DNA from: AM-0621 sp964386705
GTDB lineage: Bacteria > Planctomycetota > Planctomycetia > Planctomycetales > Planctomycetaceae
NCBI GenBank assembly: GCA_964386705.1
Contig: CAYLTY010000114.1
Span: 1-25,167, forward strand
DNA: 25,167 nt
Reading direction: 5' to 3'
Under the pieces are notes generated by a model that was given only the letters and a program-made list of their open reading frames with translations, searched no databases and had not been told where the DNA came from. Within the stretch, counting starts at the first letter, position 1; every line of letters begins with the position of its first letter. Position numbers and translations under genes: made by a program. Shown piece after piece: positions 22,963-25,167 of this stretch.

Positions 22963-24363
22963 TCACGTGGGCTCGCCCGAGGATTCTCTTTCAAGCTGCT
23001 CGCTCGATTGCTCGGCGGACTCACTATTCCGCTGGTGCCGAGTGATGAATTCATTGATCCACGCGATCGTTTCTTCAGGAACGCTTTCCGATCGTGCATT
23101 CCGATGCTCAAGGGAGCCAACGTACCTTTGAGCCCCGTGAACGACATCAAGAACAGGGAGATCTTTCTCGCCCAGCGTCTCTGTGAATTTCAGAAATTCA
23201 ATCGCCTCGTCTACACCATCCATTTGGTCCAGGTACTCGTAGACACTCCATTCGCTGTGTCCGAGGCTTCTGACCAGGCGATTTCGCGTCACGTCCAAGA
23301 CCCATTCTGGGGCACGTTCATCCAAGGCAGTCTTGAAGACTCTCCAAGTGGTCGGCCTGGTCTTGCCGAACGCGAGTCGTGGCGGCGGTTCCCAATGCGG
23401 TGGGAAGTCAGACTGTTGATGCCGGGACATCAGCAACACGGCCGCTCGCAAGTCGCCGGCACGAAACAGGTCTTCCGCTCGAGTTCGCAGTTGCTGTTCC
23501 GGTTGAGCCGCAGCCAGCATTGGAACTCCGACGAAATAGAGGGCCACAGCCCCCGCCCATAGCGGCAAGGCGACTCGCGGCACACCGCGATTGACGTCAC
23601 CTGCTGGTTGATCGGTTGCCGGTGCTGCCGGTGATGTTTCTGGCTCCAGAGCTTCGTGAATGAGATCGCCGGATAACTCGTGCGAGCCTTTCATCCGTGA
23701 GGTGAGAGCCCAGGCGAACCATGACCAGACGATGGGCAACCCCACGATGGAGGCCAGGCGTGAAAGCAGTAAGACACCGAAGAGATTCGACTCTGCTGGC
23801 GACAAGCGAACCCCGCCCATCACATAGAAGATGGGCATCCGGATATTCCATGTCAGCAGAGCGAAGACCGAGAACGAAAAAGTGAGCACTGCGCACACTG
23901 CCAGCCGAGTTGATACTCCGAAGAGCGTTCTGACAACTTGAATCATCAGCACGACGCGCCACGTGGCCACAATCAGCAGTAACCACATATTAAAAAACGC
24001 GGCTCCGCTTTCGGCGTTCCAGCGTTCGACGGGCAAGGCATAGATCCACGCCATGGGCGCGGTCATCCAGTAGCACGCGAGGAAACCGCGATAGCCGGCT
24101 GGAGATGTACCATTCGCAGCCGGAACGTAACCTGCCAGAATCCGGGCAACCCAGTACAGCGCGAACGATGTCGCCAGCGATGCTACCAGCGGAACGAGCA
24201 GATAGTACGGTTCGCGCAACAGGTCCTCGCCATCGTATTCGCGCGGGATGCCGGCACTGAGGACGAACAGCAGTCCCAGCCACACCGCCTGCGGGCAGTT
24301 GGCAATCTCGCGAATAGCTTTAGAGTCGCCGCGCAGGAATTTCAGCCAGGTCATGACGGACAT
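22963..24363 (-). CDS. Seven-TM integral membrane protein of unknown family
   Basis: This 466-aa protein has about seven membrane segments in the first 285 residues (near 27-40, 52-75, 92-110, 123-142, 152-172, 193-218 and 264-285), then a hydrophilic domain of about 180 residues. I recognise no enzyme motif or named family. It overlaps the upstream radical SAM gene by 13 nt; an internal ATG at codon 4 would give the classical ATGA overlap. The first ATG is preferred because AAAGG lies about 9 nt before it. The close overlap suggests a common transcript and a functional link. The left end converges on the CxxCH toroid gene with only 28 bp between and no visible terminator. Confidence 0.75.
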   Translation of the reverse strand: MSVMTWLKFLRGDSKAIREIANCPQAVWLGLLFVLSAGIPREYDGEDLLREPYYLLVPLVASLATSFALYWVARILAGYVPAANGTSPAGYRGFLACYWMTAPMAWIYALPVERWNAESGAAFFNMWLLLIVATWRVVLMIQVVRTLFGVSTRLAVCAVLTFSFSVFALLTWNIRMPIFYVMGGVRLSPAESNLFGVLLLSRLASIVGLPIVWSWFAWALTSRMKGSHELSGDLIHEALEPETSPAAPATDQPAGDVNRGVPRVALPLWAGAVALYFVGVPMLAAAQPEQQLRTRAEDLFRAGDLRAAVLLMSRHQQSDFPPHWEPPPRLAFGKTRPTTWRVFKTALDERAPEWVLDVTRNRLVRSLGHSEWSVYEYLDQMDGVDEAIEFLKFTETLGEKDLPVLDVVHGAQRYVGSLEHRNARSESVPEETIAWINEFITRHQRNSESAEQSSEQLERESSGEPT

Positions 24364-25167
24364 GTTGCTGAGCCTTTCTTGCTGAATCCGCGCGACCAGA
24401 TCTCTTCCCGAATCGCAGCGCGACGATCGCAGGCGGCGTTATTGAAGACACGACTGACTGCGGACCTGAAACCTGCTTCGAGTTCCTCGACGGTCATCTG
24501 ATCGGGCTGATACGTGACGTCAAACAGTGTGTAGAAGGACCAGTCACGATTATCAATAAGTCGCCCCGCGCGCTGCAGGCGTTGATATAGAGCCGTGCCG
24601 GGAAAGGGCGTCTGCAGAGTTAATTGCACCTCAGCAAACGGACTGCGTTCAATGAAGTCGACAAGTCGATCAATCGATTCCCTCGTCTCTCCATCGGCGC
24701 CCACAATGAAGCACGCATTGACGGCGACACCGGCGGCCTGAATGGCTTCAACTGCATCCACCATGCGAGCGAGTTCCGACTGCTTCTGCCCCATGCCGGG
24801 ATAGCGGAACACGATGGATTCGATGCCCATCAACACTTGCAGACAACCGGATTCCGCGAGGCGTTGCAATACGTCCGGCCGCTCACCGATCCGCCAGTCG
24901 GCTTCCGTGAACCAGCGGGCACCGGAGTCGGACAGAGCTTGCAGCAACTCGTCAGACGATCGTGATCCGGCGAAGGTGTTGTCGTCGGCAAGTTCAATCA
25001 AAGGCCGCCGCCGAATGGCGGTGATCGCAGCCAGTTCATCCCGAATTCGCGCGGCTGGCTTTTCCGTGAAACGACCGAGCAGCCGACTGGCTCCGCAGAA
25101 CTCACACGCAAACGGACAACCTTTTTGTGTCTGCAACGTAAATCGATGTGGCCGGTCACCGAGCAGG
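24351..25167 (-). CDS. Radical SAM protein, 5' part outside the window
   Basis: The frame is open to the right edge (LLGDRPHRFTLQTQKG, then the Fe-S motif GCPFACEFCGAS with Cys-x3-Cys-x2-Cys). The barrel continues with DDNTF, then EADWRIGERPDVLQRL and MGIESI motifs typical of the Elp3/MiaB-type core, and ends QMTVEELEAGF. About 270 residues are visible. Sequence before the Cys motif resembles the linker after a B12-binding domain, which would lie outside the window, so a B12-dependent radical SAM enzyme is possible but unproven. The substrate is unknown. The Cys motif is near the visible start, so a TTG start near 25136 is unlikely. The stop overlaps the start of the seven-TM gene. Confidence 0.85.
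   Translation of the reverse strand, partial: LLGDRPHRFTLQTQKGCPFACEFCGASRLLGRFTEKPAARIRDELAAITAIRRRPLIELADDNTFAGSRSSDELLQALSDSGARWFTEADWRIGERPDVLQRLAESGCLQVLMGIESIVFRYPGMGQKQSELARMVDAVEAIQAAGVAVNACFIVGADGETRESIDRLVDFIERSPFAEVQLTLQTPFPGTALYQRLQRAGRLIDNRDWSFYTLFDVTYQPDQMTVEELEAGFRSAVSRVFNNAACDRRAAIREEIWSRGFSKKGSATCPS

Noticed and set aside
1..25167. Defence, secretion or biosynthetic gene cluster
   Set aside because: No cas, restriction, toxin-antitoxin, PKS/NRPS or secretion genes were recognised; the partial Uma2 and the radical SAM gene alone do not make one.

Overview
The window reads as a chromosomal segment of a planctomycete (Planctomycetes/Planctomycetota). The call is inferred from the combination of family types, not from a marker gene. 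The evidence is: a formylglycine-type sulfatase; a PQQ-type propeller protein opening with WPQFRGP; a Uma2/DUF820 protein; two squalene-cyclase-fold proteins; a tyrosine/valine/cysteine-rich envelope protein; a very large DUF4175-like membrane protein; and palindromic elements scattered between genes. I see no rRNA, tRNA, CRISPR array, transposase, integrase or phage gene.

Left part (1-12120): every gene lies on the minus strand. From the left edge these are the N-terminus of a Uma2 protein (cut by the window), an HtrA-like protease with PDZ and an extra C-terminal domain, a secreted PQQ-like propeller protein, a small alpha/beta hydrolase, a Cys-rich secreted repeat protein ending at a clear Rho-independent terminator, a 1089-aa DUF4175-like membrane/coiled-coil protein with its own terminator, a tandem TM2-domain protein and a secreted sulfatase. 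Gaps of 75 to about 680 bp separate them, so most are probably single transcription units.

Centre (12121-12383): a divergent intergenic region with a double palindrome separates the sulfatase from a secreted GH5 glycosidase. Both may act on polysaccharides, but their substrates are unknown.

Right part (12384-22934): plus-strand genes. After the GH5 enzyme comes an ArsM-like methyltransferase-fold protein that has lost its SAM-binding and catalytic-Cys motifs but has Cys-rich tails. Next is a tightly coupled pair (5 bp apart): a thioredoxin-trypsin-like fusion, and a 1058-aa secreted mosaic with a YCF48-like propeller, a degenerate PIG-L-like region, a helical region and a CBM9-like end. Two neighbouring alpha/alpha-toroid proteins follow, one with a Tat signal and one with a CxxCH haem-binding motif. 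A strong terminator lies between them.

Right edge (22963-25167): a minus-strand pair, a radical SAM enzyme cut by the window edge and a seven-TM protein overlapping it by 13 bp.

The least ordinary items are the coupled Trx-protease/propeller-mosaic pair, the degenerate ArsM-like protein, the Tat/haem pair of toroid proteins, and several structurally distinct palindromic intergenic elements. No complete defence or mobile system is evident.
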